Shown here: piece by piece, positions 26,790-35,301 of the stretch
Layout: each line of letters begins with the position of its first letter
How positions within the stretch are numbered: position 1 is the stretch's first letter
Source: Bacteroidota bacterium
GTDB lineage: Bacteria; Bacteroidota; Ignavibacteria; OLB7
NCBI GenBank assembly: GCA_018266795.1
Contig: JAFDZV010000042.1
Span: 2,308-66,307 of the forward strand
DNA: 64,000 nt
Reading direction: 5' to 3'
Notes under the pieces: model-generated
Told to the model about the DNA's origin: nothing
The model's database searches: none
The model's input: the letters and a program-made list of their open reading frames with translations, nothing else
Program-made: the position numbers and the translations under genes

Positions 26790-26843
26790 CGGCCGATGCA
26801 CCGGTTGGACGATCACGATCAATTCCACTTGAAGGAGGCAACG

Positions 26844-27362
26844 ATGACCATTCGCAAGCTACTCGTGAGCGCCGGGGCGCTCGCACTGATACCGCTCTCG
26901 CTGCTGACGGCGCAGACCCGCATGGAGAAAGCTGTGATAGCAGAGGGAGGCGGCCGGGCCAGCAGTTCAACAACGACGTTCGATGGCACGATCGGGCAGG
27001 AGGCAACGGATCGTGCCGCAAGCAGTTCCACCGTGGGACAGTTCGGTTTCTGGAACGAACCCGCGGCTCCGGCATCGGCGCCGATCATGGCAGGGTTGGA
27101 TGCCGCAAACACCATCGCCGTGGCACCGAACCCACTGATGGAGGAGGCAGCAATCTCGGTCGCCGTGACGGCGACGTCGGATATGGAGGTGACTCTCTAC
27201 GACCTCACCGGCAAACGCGTCGCGACGCTCTTCGCCGGAACCGTGCACCCGGGCACACTGGTTGTTCCGGTTGACGGACGCAACTTCGCAGCAGGACGCT
27301 ACTACGTTTCGGCAAGCGCCGAAGGGTTGTTGATGCAGAAGCCGATAACCATCGTTCACTGA
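26844..27362 (+). CDS. Small secreted protein with T9SS type A sorting domain
   Basis: This 172-residue protein has a signal peptide (MTIRKLLVSAGALALIPLSLLTAQ), a short mature region (GGGRASSSTTTFDGTIGQ, then GQFGFWNEP) and a C-terminal sorting domain of about 85 residues that begins IAVAPNPLMEEAAISVAV and ends GRYYVSASAEGLLMQKPITIVH. An AAGGAGG lies 6 bp before the ATG. Known biology: such domains are cargo signals for type IX secretion. A single-gene partner function with the fibrous protein upstream is inferred from the 54-bp gap. Confidence 0.9.
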   Translation: MTIRKLLVSAGALALIPLSLLTAQTRMEKAVIAEGGGRASSSTTTFDGTIGQEATDRAASSSTVGQFGFWNEPAAPASAPIMAGLDAANTIAVAPNPLMEEAAISVAVTATSDMEVTLYDLTGKRVATLFAGTVHPGTLVVPVDGRNFAAGRYYVSASAEGLLMQKPITIVH

Positions 27363-27391
27363 CGGCTCTGATCCAACGGGTATCCCGATCG

Positions 27392-27425
27392 AAAGGGTTC
27401 GCGCTCAGAGGAGCGCGAACCCTTT
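27392..27425. terminator. Strong bidirectional terminator
   Basis: AAAGGGTTCGCGCTC (27392-27406) and GAGCGCGAACCCTTT (27411-27425) form a perfect 15-bp stem with loop AGAG, with TTTCT-type tracts on both strands. It separates the convergent T9SS cargo gene and the GH44 gene. Confidence 0.92.
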
Positions 27426-27447
27426 TCTCTACGGAGAGACGGGATCG

Positions 27448-29334
27448 TCAGTGAACGATCTCCACCTTCTGCACCAGCATCCGCCCGCCCGCATCGAGCC
27501 GGCAGTAATAGGAGCCGGCGGGAACCGTCAGCGCCGGAAGGAGCACGTAGTTCTCTCCGGCTTCGCGCGGCCCATCGGCAAGCGTGGTGACCTGGCGTCC
27601 GAGAACGTCGAACAGCGTGACGCGCACATCCATGCGGCGGTTCAACACGTAGCGAACCATTCCGTGCGTGGATACCGGATTGGGCATGCAGGGATCGAGA
27701 CGGATGCCGTCCGCAACCGTCCCGTCCACACTGCTGTCGTCGGCCGGCTTCAGAATCAGATGATGCACACTGAGAACGGGAAGCCGGTAGGTGAAGCGAT
27801 TGCCGGTGATCGGCCCGACGTTGCCGAGCGCGGTGATGGCGGAATCGTTCGCATCAAAGCCGTAGACGATGCCTCCCTGATACCGCTTCGCGCCGCTGAT
27901 GGAGAACTCTACATCCAGCGCATCGGTCTGGCTTCGGTTGATCGCGATCACGTGGAGTTGGCCGAGCGAATCGAGTGATGCATGAACGGAACTCCGTTCG
28001 TTGTCGCTCACCGCCGCCGCAACCAGGCTATCGCCGTACGTGGAGTTGCGGCCGTCGTAGTTGCGATAGATCCTGTATGCCGAGGAAACGTAGCCGGCAA
28101 TCGGTCCCCAGTAGTTGGTCATGTAGACGCCGTACTTCGCCATGATGCCGAACACGTCCGCCATGGCAATCCCGCCGGAGATATGATGATCGCCACCGTA
28201 GTTGATCTCGGTAAACGCAAGTTTGGTCCCGGGATAATTGCGTGCGATGGAGGCACGCAGCCCGGGCAGCAGTGCAACAGGACTGAAGTACTGTCCGATC
28301 CAGCTGTCCTCCACGTAGGAGGAATCCCACAGCGTTCGCGGCGCCTGCATCCGGGCGCGCGCAACGTCCGGCTCCGCGTTGTCGCTGAGCGCAACCCGCA
28401 CCTTCCCCTGGCTCCCCTGCCCCAGCGCTTCCGGGTACCAGTGAAGGTCCAGCACATCGATCAGACGTTTCCCGTACTGCGCCTCGGCGTCCTTCATCTT
28501 CGCCAGATACGCATCCAGGAACGTGCCGTAACTCCGATACTGGGCCCAGTCCGGTGCCGACTGAAAATTCTGATACTCCGCGAAGCCGTACGACACCGGC
28601 CCGAATATCTCCGCTGCGGGATCGACCCCCTTCACGGCTCGCGCAAGCTGGATGCCGCGATCGATGATCTCCGCAATCGTTGGCTGTGCGGGATGCAGCC
28701 GCGCATGCGTGGAACTCCAGAGGCCGGGCTCGTTGTCCACGGCGTAGCCCCGTATGCCGTGCCGGTTCGCCGCGCCTCCGTAGCGATTGACCAGCATGTT
28801 CACCTCCTCGTCCACATACATAACGCCATCGGACGTATCCGGCTGAAGCGAGAAGGCGCTCCCCTTCGCGAACTGAACTCTGTTCCAGCGTGATGACGGA
28901 GCCGCCTCGCTCGCGGCAACCGGTCCCTTCATGTCGCGCGCAACATAGCCGGCGGCAGGGAGCGTGATCAACGAATAGCAGTTCGTTGCAACGGAGACGT
29001 CGTGGAACGCGGCGGGCACGATGCCCGGCCGGTGCTGCACACTGTCCGGCATCTGATACGTGAGATAGTCGTCGCTCTGATGCAGGTAATCGCTCCCGGC
29101 GTTGGAGGCATTGTTCTCCCAGTTGTAGCCGGTAAGCCGGTTGCCGCCAAGGCGCCGTGCCGCGATGTTCTCGTCGCGATCGTCGGACTGGCCGTTGGAT
29201 CCGAAGATGAAGGGGCTGATGCCCAGAAGCGTACGCGTTGGATCGATGGTTGCAGCCACCTGGGTGACGGGCTGCGCAGCAAGGAATACGGGCAGGAACG
29301 GGAGAAGAAAGGTAGAGAGCAGCGTTCGTCTCAT
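27448..29334 (-). CDS. Glycoside hydrolase family 44 protein with T9SS sorting domain
   Basis: This 628-residue secreted enzyme has a signal peptide (MRRTLLSTFLLPFLPVFLAAQ), a GH44 catalytic domain and a C-terminal sorting domain (CMPNPVSTHGMVRYVLN to YYCRLDAG). GH44 enzymes are retaining endoglucanases or xyloglucanases. The acid/base Glu lies in VDNEPGLW (Glu202) and the nucleophile in FTEINYGG (Glu376), both intact. HPAQPTIAEIIDRGIQLA and LDLHWYPEA are family features. The ATG at 29334 is chosen because CGGAGA precedes it. The 5' leader carries a terminator-like hairpin (29387-29418). No other polysaccharide-degradation gene is near. Confidence 0.9.
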   Translation of the reverse strand: MRRTLLSTFLLPFLPVFLAAQPVTQVAATIDPTRTLLGISPFIFGSNGQSDDRDENIAARRLGGNRLTGYNWENNASNAGSDYLHQSDDYLTYQMPDSVQHRPGIVPAAFHDVSVATNCYSLITLPAAGYVARDMKGPVAASEAAPSSRWNRVQFAKGSAFSLQPDTSDGVMYVDEEVNMLVNRYGGAANRHGIRGYAVDNEPGLWSSTHARLHPAQPTIAEIIDRGIQLARAVKGVDPAAEIFGPVSYGFAEYQNFQSAPDWAQYRSYGTFLDAYLAKMKDAEAQYGKRLIDVLDLHWYPEALGQGSQGKVRVALSDNAEPDVARARMQAPRTLWDSSYVEDSWIGQYFSPVALLPGLRASIARNYPGTKLAFTEINYGGDHHISGGIAMADVFGIMAKYGVYMTNYWGPIAGYVSSAYRIYRNYDGRNSTYGDSLVAAAVSDNERSSVHASLDSLGQLHVIAINRSQTDALDVEFSISGAKRYQGGIVYGFDANDSAITALGNVGPITGNRFTYRLPVLSVHHLILKPADDSSVDGTVADGIRLDPCMPNPVSTHGMVRYVLNRRMDVRVTLFDVLGRQVTTLADGPREAGENYVLLPALTVPAGSYYCRLDAGGRMLVQKVEIVH

Positions 29335-29386
29335 TGTAGACCATCTCCGCATTGAGTGATGCGACCGGTGAGTCCACAAAATGCAA

Positions 29387-29418
29387 AACGGCGCCAACCC
29401 AGAGAAGTCAGCGCCGTT
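29387..29418 (-). promoter_or_regulatory. Terminator-like hairpin in the GH44 leader
   Basis: On the minus strand AACGGCGC and GCGCCGTT form an 8-bp stem with a 16-base loop, followed by TTTGCATTTTG. It lies about 53 bp before the GH44 ATG. This is the form of an intrinsic terminator, but no complete gene ends just upstream of it, so it could act as an attenuator of the GH44 gene. Confidence 0.5.
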
Positions 29419-29683
29419 CGAGTTCACGTCACCATCAAGTCCTAATCAATCACATCGGATGTATTCATCACCTGGCAACGGCTGTGTCCACTCGATACCA
29501 TTTGCACGATCGATCGTGATGCCGATCGCTGTTCATGTTTTCGTCGTCATCTGCTTCGCACGCGTGATCGCCACAACGGGCGATCGCCATATCATCGTTA
29601 CAGGTACAAAGTTATTCTCTCAGAATGATGAACGGATGATGCGCACGCCCGACGCATCTGTACAACCACTTTACCAGACAAAA

Positions 29684-29708
29684 GCGCCCCGGAAAAACTC
29701 CGAAGCGC
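29684..29708 (-). terminator. Terminator of the 29808-30197 gene
   Basis: On the minus strand the RNA GCGCUUCGG...CCGGGGCGC (two G-U pairs) closes a U-rich loop and is followed directly by UUUUGU. It lies about 100 bp after the gene's stop codon. Confidence 0.75.
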
Positions 29709-29807
29709 CATTGTCTCGATCGGCCCGCAGGGCCCGGGCTCTGTCCGACAATCCTCTCCGGGCCGGATCGCGAGCGATCGGCTCACGGGCCAACTATCAG
29801 GCAGCCC

Positions 29808-30197
29808 CTAGTGCGCGCCGCCGGGGTTGTCGCGCTTGCGCCGGTCGCGGCGAAGATCACGACGATCGTGCCGGACATCACGCACGTCCTTGTGCAGATC
29901 GCGCTTATCCTTGTTGATATCGTGCTGGTCTGCGCGCAGGTCGCGACGGTCTCCCTTCAGATCGCCCACGTTGCCGTTCCGCCTGTCCCTGCGAAGCTCG
30001 CGTGCGTCGTGATTGCGATCCTTGCGATCGGCATGGAGATCCTTGCGATCGTTCTTCACGTCCTTCGCATCGTGTCGCAGGTCCCTGCGGTCATGACGGA
30101 TATCGCCTCCGGTCGCGGGTGTGGTCTGCGCGGCGGCGACTCCCACCGCCAGCAGAACCGAAACGACGGACACACCCATGATGTTCCTGATCTTCAT
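29808..30197 (-). CDS. Secreted Arg/Asp heptad-repeat protein 1
   Basis: This 129-residue protein starts at the ATG at 30197 (AGGAGAG seven bases upstream) with a signal peptide ending VGVAAAQT. The mature part is almost entirely seven-residue repeats of the pattern D-R-R-D-L-R-x, for example DRRDLRH, DAKDVKN, DRKDLHA, DRKDRNH, DQHDINK, DKRDLHK, DVRDVRH, DRRDLRR. Charges balance between Arg/Lys and Asp. A heptad with one Leu/Val per repeat would form a long helix with a single hydrophobic stripe. No function is known. A paralogue lies 196 bp upstream (30394-30744). Confidence 0.8.
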   Translation of the reverse strand: MKIRNIMGVSVVSVLLAVGVAAAQTTPATGGDIRHDRRDLRHDAKDVKNDRKDLHADRKDRNHDARELRRDRRNGNVGDLKGDRRDLRADQHDINKDKRDLHKDVRDVRHDRRDLRRDRRKRDNPGGAH

Positions 30198-30336
30198 CTC
30201 TGCTCTCCTGAATGATTCATTGTACATACGGTCGTCAATGGGTTCATCTGCAATGCGTATCGATGCGGACAATCCCTCATCTCGAACAATAGTGCAGCAT
30301 CACGGGAATCGGTTCCCGACTTGATATCCGAAAAAA

Positions 30337-30360
30337 GCGCCCCGGAGAATTCCGGGGCGT
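30337..30360 (-). terminator. Terminator between the two heptad-repeat protein genes
   Basis: On the minus strand ACGCCCCGGA and TCCGGGGCGC form a 10-bp stem with loop ATTC, followed by six T. It ends the 30394-30744 transcript, so the two paralogues are separate transcription units. Confidence 0.9.
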
Positions 30361-30393
30361 TGGGTTTCGCACACCGATTGCCGGCGTTGCGCA

Positions 30394-30744
30394 TCAGTGA
30401 TGCTCGTGCCGCTCGCACCGCCAGTCTCTGCGATCGTGCCGCAGATCGTGCCGGTCGTAGCGGATCTCGCGCTCGTCACGGCGCAGGTCCCGCCTCTCCT
30501 GCCTCGCCTCGCGGTGCTCTCCCTCCCGACGGTCCTTCCGGAGCTCTCGCAGATCGCGATTGCGCTCCCGCTCGTCGGCACGAAGATCCTTTCGGTCATC
30601 CCTCACTTCCCGCGCATCGTGTCGCGCATCCGCAGGAACGTTTCCGATCTGGTGGTGCGTCTCGGACGATGTCTGCGCGGCGGCAACTCCTACCGCCAGC
30701 AGCACCGACGCCGCCGACACACTCAGAATCCTGGTGATATTCAT
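30394..30744 (-). CDS. Secreted Arg/Asp heptad-repeat protein 2
   Basis: This 116-residue protein starts at the ATG at 30744 (GGAGAA seven bases upstream) with a signal peptide SVLLAVGVAAAQT almost identical to that of the neighbour at 29808. The mature part is again a charged heptad array (DRKDLRA, DERERNR, DLRELRK, DRREGEH, DEREIRY, DRHDLRH, DRRDWRC), richer in Glu than the neighbour and ending CERHEHH. The leader before each start is also similar, so the pair arose by tandem duplication including the 5' region. A role in metal or nucleic-acid binding is speculative. Confidence 0.8.
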   Translation of the reverse strand: MNITRILSVSAASVLLAVGVAAAQTSSETHHQIGNVPADARHDAREVRDDRKDLRADERERNRDLRELRKDRREGEHREARQERRDLRRDEREIRYDRHDLRHDRRDWRCERHEHH

Positions 30745-30906
30745 CGCTGTTCTCCAGACTGATTCGTAATACATCCATCGCTCTCGATCGATTGCGTGCC
30801 AGCCGGGGTGGGGCTGCCGGCGCCCTCTCGATCAACAGTCAAGCATTCCGACATCCGTCGCTCCTCTGGGTTGAATCCGGTGGAGGATACGGCGCCCGTA
30901 AAGAAA

Positions 30907-30937
30907 CAGGCCGCATTCGCGATGGCGATGCGGCCTG
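30907..30937 (-). terminator. Terminator of purB
   Basis: On the minus strand CAGGCCGCAT and ATGCGGCCTG form a 10-bp stem followed by TTTCTTT, 28 bp after the purB stop codon. Confidence 0.88.
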
Positions 30938-30964
30938 CATGCGTGCCTGGATTTCAGTATGCCG

Positions 30965-32257
30965 CTACAAGCCGCAGCGCTGGAAGATGTAGTCCACATT
31001 CCGGATGGACTTCTGCAGGTCGCACAACTCGTCGATCTCCTCCGGCGGAAGCACGGCCGTCAGCTCTGCGTCGCGCTTCAGCACCTCCGGGAACTGCTCG
31101 CGCGTTCTCCACACCTCCATCGCGTTCCGCTGCACGATGCTGTACGCATCCTCGCGGCTCAGCCCCTTCTTCGCCAACGCAAGAAGGATGGTCTGCGAGA
31201 AATGGAGCCCGCTCGTGATTTCCAGATTCTTCCTCATGTTCTCCGGATACACCAGCAGATGCTCGATCATGGACGACATCTTGTCCAGCATGTAGTCCAG
31301 CGCGATGGTGGAGTCCGGACAGATCACACGCTCCACGGAGGAGTGGCTGATATCCCGTTCGTGCCAGAGCGCAACCCCCTCCATCGCTGCGATGGAGTTT
31401 GCGCGCACCACGCGCGCGAGGCCGCAAATGCGTTCGGAGACGATCGGGTTTCGCTTGTGGGGCATCGCCGAACTCCCCTTCTGCCCGGCAGAGAAATACT
31501 CCTCGGCCTCCAACACCTCCGTGCGCTGCAGATGCCGGATCTCCGTGGCGAACTGCTCCAGCGTGGAGGCGATCACGGCCAGCGTAGCCATGTACTCAGC
31601 ATGGCGGTCGCGCTGCACAACCTGCGTGGTCACGGGATCCGCCCTCAGCCCGAGATGCTGGCAGACGTACTCCTCAACCCTGGGGCTGAGATGTTCGAAC
31701 GTTCCAACAGCGCCAGAGATCTGGCCGTAGGAGATCACGTCGATCGCACGCTTCATCCGCTCGATGTTTCTCCTGGTCTCCTCGTACCACAACGCAAGCT
31801 TCAGCCCGAACGTGATGGGCTCCGCATGAATGCCATGGGAGCGCCCGATCATGATCGTGTACTTGAACTCCACCGCACGCTTCGCCAGCACATCTCTCAG
31901 GCGTTCCAGCTCACCCAGAAGAAGCTCTCCTGCCTGCTTCAGCTGTACGGCGAGGCAGGTATCGAGCACGTCGGAGGAAGTCATCCCCAGATGCACATAA
32001 CGCGAAGGCTCGCCGACGTACTCGGCAACGTTGGTGAGAAAGGCAATCACGTCGTGCTTGGTGGTGTCCTCGATCTCCAGCACGCGCGCCACGTCGAAGT
32101 TCCCAAGCCTGCGTACTGCCTGCGCGGCCTCCAGCGGCACCTCTCCCAGCTCCGCCTGCGCTTCCACGGCGAGGGTCTCGATCTCGAGCCAGATGCGATA
32201 CTTGTTTTCGTCCTGCCAGATGGCGCCCATCTTCGGGCGGGTATAGCGTTCGATCAT
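30965..32257 (-). CDS. purB: Adenylosuccinate lyase
   Basis: This 430-residue protein is PurB, which releases fumarate from SAICAR and from adenylosuccinate in purine synthesis. The fumarase/aspartase signature [10 protein letters not shown] is present, as are [10 protein letters not shown] and [14 protein letters not shown] with the catalytic His. Start [20 protein letters not shown] is at 32257, matching the Bacillus-type N-terminus; a longer upstream reading is rejected. Length fits the 431-residue Bacillus enzyme. It stands alone, oppositely oriented to the regulator and glnA. Confidence 0.97.
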   Translation of the reverse strand: MIERYTRPKMGAIWQDENKYRIWLEIETLAVEAQAELGEVPLEAAQAVRRLGNFDVARVLEIEDTTKHDVIAFLTNVAEYVGEPSRYVHLGMTSSDVLDTCLAVQLKQAGELLLGELERLRDVLAKRAVEFKYTIMIGRSHGIHAEPITFGLKLALWYEETRRNIERMKRAIDVISYGQISGAVGTFEHLSPRVEEYVCQHLGLRADPVTTQVVQRDRHAEYMATLAVIASTLEQFATEIRHLQRTEVLEAEEYFSAGQKGSSAMPHKRNPIVSERICGLARVVRANSIAAMEGVALWHERDISHSSVERVICPDSTIALDYMLDKMSSMIEHLLVYPENMRKNLEITSGLHFSQTILLALAKKGLSREDAYSIVQRNAMEVWRTREQFPEVLKRDAELTAVLPPEEIDELCDLQKSIRNVDYIFQRCGL

Positions 32258-32483
32258 GGATTGTGCGGATACGTTGGTTGAGTTTCCCGAAAGGTTATTG
32301 AAGAACCGGAAGACCGGAGCGCGCGGACGAAGCACATGCGCATCACCGGTCCGATGCATCCGGGCAAGGATGGAGCGCGCTGCGGCCGGTGGCGGACAGC
32401 GTCATGCCCGTGGAGGAGCGCACGCGGCGATCCACTGCCGCGGCCGGCATCCCGGCCCGCCATGTAAAAAGAGCTTTCGGCAC

Positions 32484-32513
32484 TTGCGAACTTAAATTAT
32501 CTCTGTATCTTTG
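32484..32513 (+). promoter_or_regulatory. Bacteroidota-type promoter of the Lrp/AsnC gene
   Basis: TTG (32484-32486) is followed after 19 bp by TATCTTTG (32506-32513), a full match to TTG-N19-TAnnTTTG. The start codon lies 26 bp downstream. This is the clearest promoter in the window and supports an FCB-group host. Confidence 0.7.
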
Positions 32514-32539
32514 CCGCCACACTTAAGAAAACAAAGCAA

Positions 32540-33052
32540 ATGCGACTTTCGACCGATCTCGACGGCATCGACCTACAGCTTCTCAAGGCATTGCAGGAGA
32601 ACGGCCGGGCACAGATCGGTACGCTTGCCGAGATCGTTGCCCTCTCCCCACCGGCAGTCACCGAACGGTTGCGCAAGCTGGAAGAACGCGGGATCATCCG
32701 CGGGTTCACGGCTCAGCTCGCACCGTCCGCGCTCGCGCTGGACATCACCGGCTTCATCCTGGTACGTGTGGATTCCTCGACGCACTATCCAAAGTTCCTG
32801 GCCAGGGCCACAGCGAACCCGGAAGTGATGGAGTGCCATGCGATCACCGGCGATGCATCCCATCTGTTGAAGATCCGCACGCGCAATACGTCGACGCTGG
32901 AGACCCTTCTTGCGGAGATACAGCGATGGCCCGGCGTGATAGGCACACGCACCAGCCTGGTTCTTTCCACGCACAAGGAGTCGTGCGAACTCCCTTTCTC
33001 GCATGTGGAGGAAGTGATCGCGGAAAGCCGACAGGCGCGGCGGAAGGAATAA
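32540..33052 (+). CDS. Lrp/AsnC-family transcriptional regulator
   Basis: This 170-residue protein has the family layout: an N-terminal helix-turn-helix (about 7-60: LDGIDLQLLKALQENGRAQI, PPAVTERLRKLEERGII) and a RAM ligand-binding domain (about 70-145: GFILVRVDSS, CHAITGDASHLLKIRT). Family members form octamers and respond to amino acids. It precedes glnA by 136 bp on the same strand, so it is a good candidate to control glutamine synthetase, though this is inferred from position only. Confidence 0.93.
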   Translation: MRLSTDLDGIDLQLLKALQENGRAQIGTLAEIVALSPPAVTERLRKLEERGIIRGFTAQLAPSALALDITGFILVRVDSSTHYPKFLARATANPEVMECHAITGDASHLLKIRTRNTSTLETLLAEIQRWPGVIGTRTSLVLSTHKESCELPFSHVEEVIAESRQARRKE

Positions 33053-33188
33053 TGCCCGGCAGCAACACGCAGCAGTCACAACAGCTACGCGACCAAGCGC
33101 GCATGCAGCCCGTGCGCACGCGGCAAACATAGAGAATCGCAGAACGCCAGATCCTTTCAATCCATTACATACCAGGAGCATCAAACCG

Positions 33189-34532
33189 ATGGCGATGACG
33201 AAACAGGATGTCTTGAAGCTCGCCCACGACCAGAACGTCCAGTTCGTGAACCTCCAGTTCACCGATATCATCGGCACCTTGAAGGCCGTTACGATCCCAG
33301 TCTGGAAGCTCGAAGATGCGATCGACCAGAACGTGTGGTTCGACGGTTCATCGATCGAAGGCTTTACCCGTATCCATGAGAGCGACATGTTTCTGAAGCT
33401 CGACCTGGATACGTTCGCAGTGATTCCGTGGACAAAGGATTCTCACTCCGGCACGCGTGCCCGCATCATCTGCGACGTCTACATGCCGGACGGCACGCCG
33501 TTCGAAGGCGATCCGCGCGGCATCCTGAAGCGCCAGCTGGAGCGCGCGAAGGCGATGGGCTATGTCTTCAACGTCGGCCCGGAGCTGGAGTTCTTCCTCT
33601 TCAGGCGCGATGCAGAGGGAAGGCTTGCCCCGCTCCCGCACGACGAGGCGGGGTACTTCGACCAGACCACCGATGCGGCAACCGAGATCCGCCAGGAGAT
33701 GACCTTCGCGCTGCAGGCGTTCGGCATCGATGTGGAGGCCCTGCATCATGAGGTGGCCGTAGGCCAGCACGAGATCGACTTCCGCTACTGCGACGCGCTC
33801 GCCGGCGCCGATGCCTCGGTGACGCTTCGTTATGCGCTCAAGTCCGTCGCCCTCCAGCACGGCCTGCACGCCACATTCATGCCGAAGCCTATCGCCGGCA
33901 TCAACGGCTCCGGGATGCACGTGCATCAGTCGCTCTTCACTACCGACGGAAAGAACATGATGTTCGACAAGGACGGCACGTACTCGCTCAGCGATTTCGC
34001 GAAGCAGTTCATCGCCGGCCAGATGCATCATATCAAGGCGCTCAACGCAATCATCAACCCAACGGTCAACAGCTACAAGCGTCTCGTGGTGGGCTACGAG
34101 GCGCCGGTGAACGTTGCCTGGGGCCAGCGCAACCGCTCGGTGCTGATCCGCGTGCCGCGCTATACGCCGGGCCGCGAGAAGGCGGTGCGGGTCGAGATTC
34201 GCTGTCCGGATCCGGCAGCCAATCCATATCTGGCGTTCGCGGTGCTGCTGGCCGCGGGTCTGGATGGTGTGGAGAAGAAGATGAATCCGCCGGAGCCGGT
34301 TGAGGACGATATCTTCGAGATGACGCCGGAGGAAGTGGCTCACCGCGGCATCGGCTCTGTGGCGGCAAACCTTGCCGAGGCTCTCGAGGAACTGAAGAAC
34401 AACAGCGTGGTGCGCGGCGCACTCGGCGAGTTCACCTTCAACAAGTTCTTCGAGGCCAAGATGCAGGAGTGGGACAGCTACAGGATCGCGGTGTCGCAGT
34501 GGGAGCTGGATCGCTACATGGAGATCCACTAG
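33189..34532 (+). CDS. glnA: Glutamine synthetase, type I (GSI-alpha)
   Basis: This 447-residue enzyme makes glutamine from glutamate, ammonia and ATP. It has DGSSIEGF, NVGPELEFFLF with the metal-site glutamates, NGSGMHVHQS, NPTVNSYKRLVVGYEAP and RVEIRCPDPAANPYLAFA. The tyrosine adenylylation motif of GSI-beta (NLYDLP) is absent, so it belongs to the feedback-inhibited GSI-alpha subgroup. AGGAG precedes the ATG by about ten bases. A strong terminator follows. The Lrp/AsnC gene upstream is its probable regulator. Confidence 0.97.
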   Translation: MAMTKQDVLKLAHDQNVQFVNLQFTDIIGTLKAVTIPVWKLEDAIDQNVWFDGSSIEGFTRIHESDMFLKLDLDTFAVIPWTKDSHSGTRARIICDVYMPDGTPFEGDPRGILKRQLERAKAMGYVFNVGPELEFFLFRRDAEGRLAPLPHDEAGYFDQTTDAATEIRQEMTFALQAFGIDVEALHHEVAVGQHEIDFRYCDALAGADASVTLRYALKSVALQHGLHATFMPKPIAGINGSGMHVHQSLFTTDGKNMMFDKDGTYSLSDFAKQFIAGQMHHIKALNAIINPTVNSYKRLVVGYEAPVNVAWGQRNRSVLIRVPRYTPGREKAVRVEIRCPDPAANPYLAFAVLLAAGLDGVEKKMNPPEPVEDDIFEMTPEEVAHRGIGSVAANLAEALEELKNNSVVRGALGEFTFNKFFEAKMQEWDSYRIAVSQWELDRYMEIH

Positions 34533-35038
34533 GTACCGAAGCGCAGGCCGCACCGGAGGCGGTGTACGATACACGGCCGGAAGCACGGCGCACGGGCCGG
34601 CGACGACATGTCATGCCTTCGATTCACAAGGGCCTCCATGATGGAGGCCCTTCTCTTTATCGAACTGCACGTTCGGCCGGATTGCGGTCTCGTGCAATGA
34701 ACCCCACCTCGGGCTCACGCCCCGGGCTTCGTTCTTCCACCGCTCGGGGGCCGGCAGACAACGAAACGCAGATGTGCCGCAAGGTTGGAAGCTCCGCGAG
34801 GAGAGCAACGGATATCGGCCAGCGCCGCAGGACTTCGGGAGCCCGGCCCCTTCGAACAGCCGACCGCACGAAGGGGCATTCTCCGGCGCACCATGGATGC
34901 CGGCAGCCCAGCTCATGTTGACACTGACGCGCACCGGAGATCCGCAGGCAGATTCGTATTATCGCGCGCGAAGAGGGGCGTGATGCCCGTGCTGCGGCAG
35001 TGTCCGTTCATCCATCCGTCAATCCTGAGCTTGCAATC
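34533..35038. other. Intergenic region after glnA
   Basis: These 506 bp hold the glnA terminator (34628-34652) and, from about 34700 to 34900, a GC-rich stretch of short inverted repeats (CGGGCTCACGCCCCGGGC type) without coding signal. No gene is supported. Confidence 0.5.
34628..34652 (+). terminator. Terminator of glnA
   Basis: AAGGGCCTCC and GGAGGCCCTT form a 10-bp stem with a 5-base loop ATGAT, followed by CTCTTTAT, about 100 bp after the glnA stop. Confidence 0.88.
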
Positions 35039-35251
35039 ATGGCAAAGCTGAACGCCGAATGGCATCGCGAACATCGGATGCCGAAGAACGCGACGCTCTC
35101 CGAGAGAGTTCAATGGCATCTGGAGCATGCTGCTGCGTGTGGTTGCAGGGAGATGCCGGCGAGCATTGCAGCCGAATTGAACAAGCGCGGCACTACTCCC
35201 CCGAAGAGTCCCGGCACCGGCCCGGCAAAGGGCCGCAGCCATCGCGCCTGA
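35039..35251 (+). CDS. Small conserved protein with CGC and His/Cys-rich core, function unknown
   Basis: This 70-residue protein starts at the ATG at 35039. NAEWHREHRMPKNATLSERV, then WHLEHAAACGCREMPASI, is a pattern I recall from short hypothetical proteins of many bacteria, where the spacing His-x3-His...CGC suggests a metal or structural site. The last 20 residues are basic and Pro-rich. It is cytoplasmic. It precedes the LprI-like gene by 50 bp and may be co-transcribed. Confidence 0.7.
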   Translation: MAKLNAEWHREHRMPKNATLSERVQWHLEHAAACGCREMPASIAAELNKRGTTPPKSPGTGPAKGRSHRA

Positions 35252-35301
35252 ACGCAGGCCGCTGCCGCCTCCATTCCGATCACACTACTCGACGAAGCAT
35301 C

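Larger units (their letters stand above)
29335..29807. other. Leader/intergenic region of GH44 gene
   Basis: No gene is seen. On the minus strand it holds a TAACTTTG box (29614-29607, -33 element not evident), a long untranslated leader and the hairpin at 29387-29418, plus the terminator of the Arg/Asp repeat protein at 29684-29708. GC is visibly lower than in the flanking genes. Confidence 0.5.

Noticed and set aside
29598-29786. 62-codon minus-strand frame in the GH44 leader
   Set aside because: It crosses the terminator hairpin at 29684-29708 and its sequence is that of the hairpin itself; no SD.
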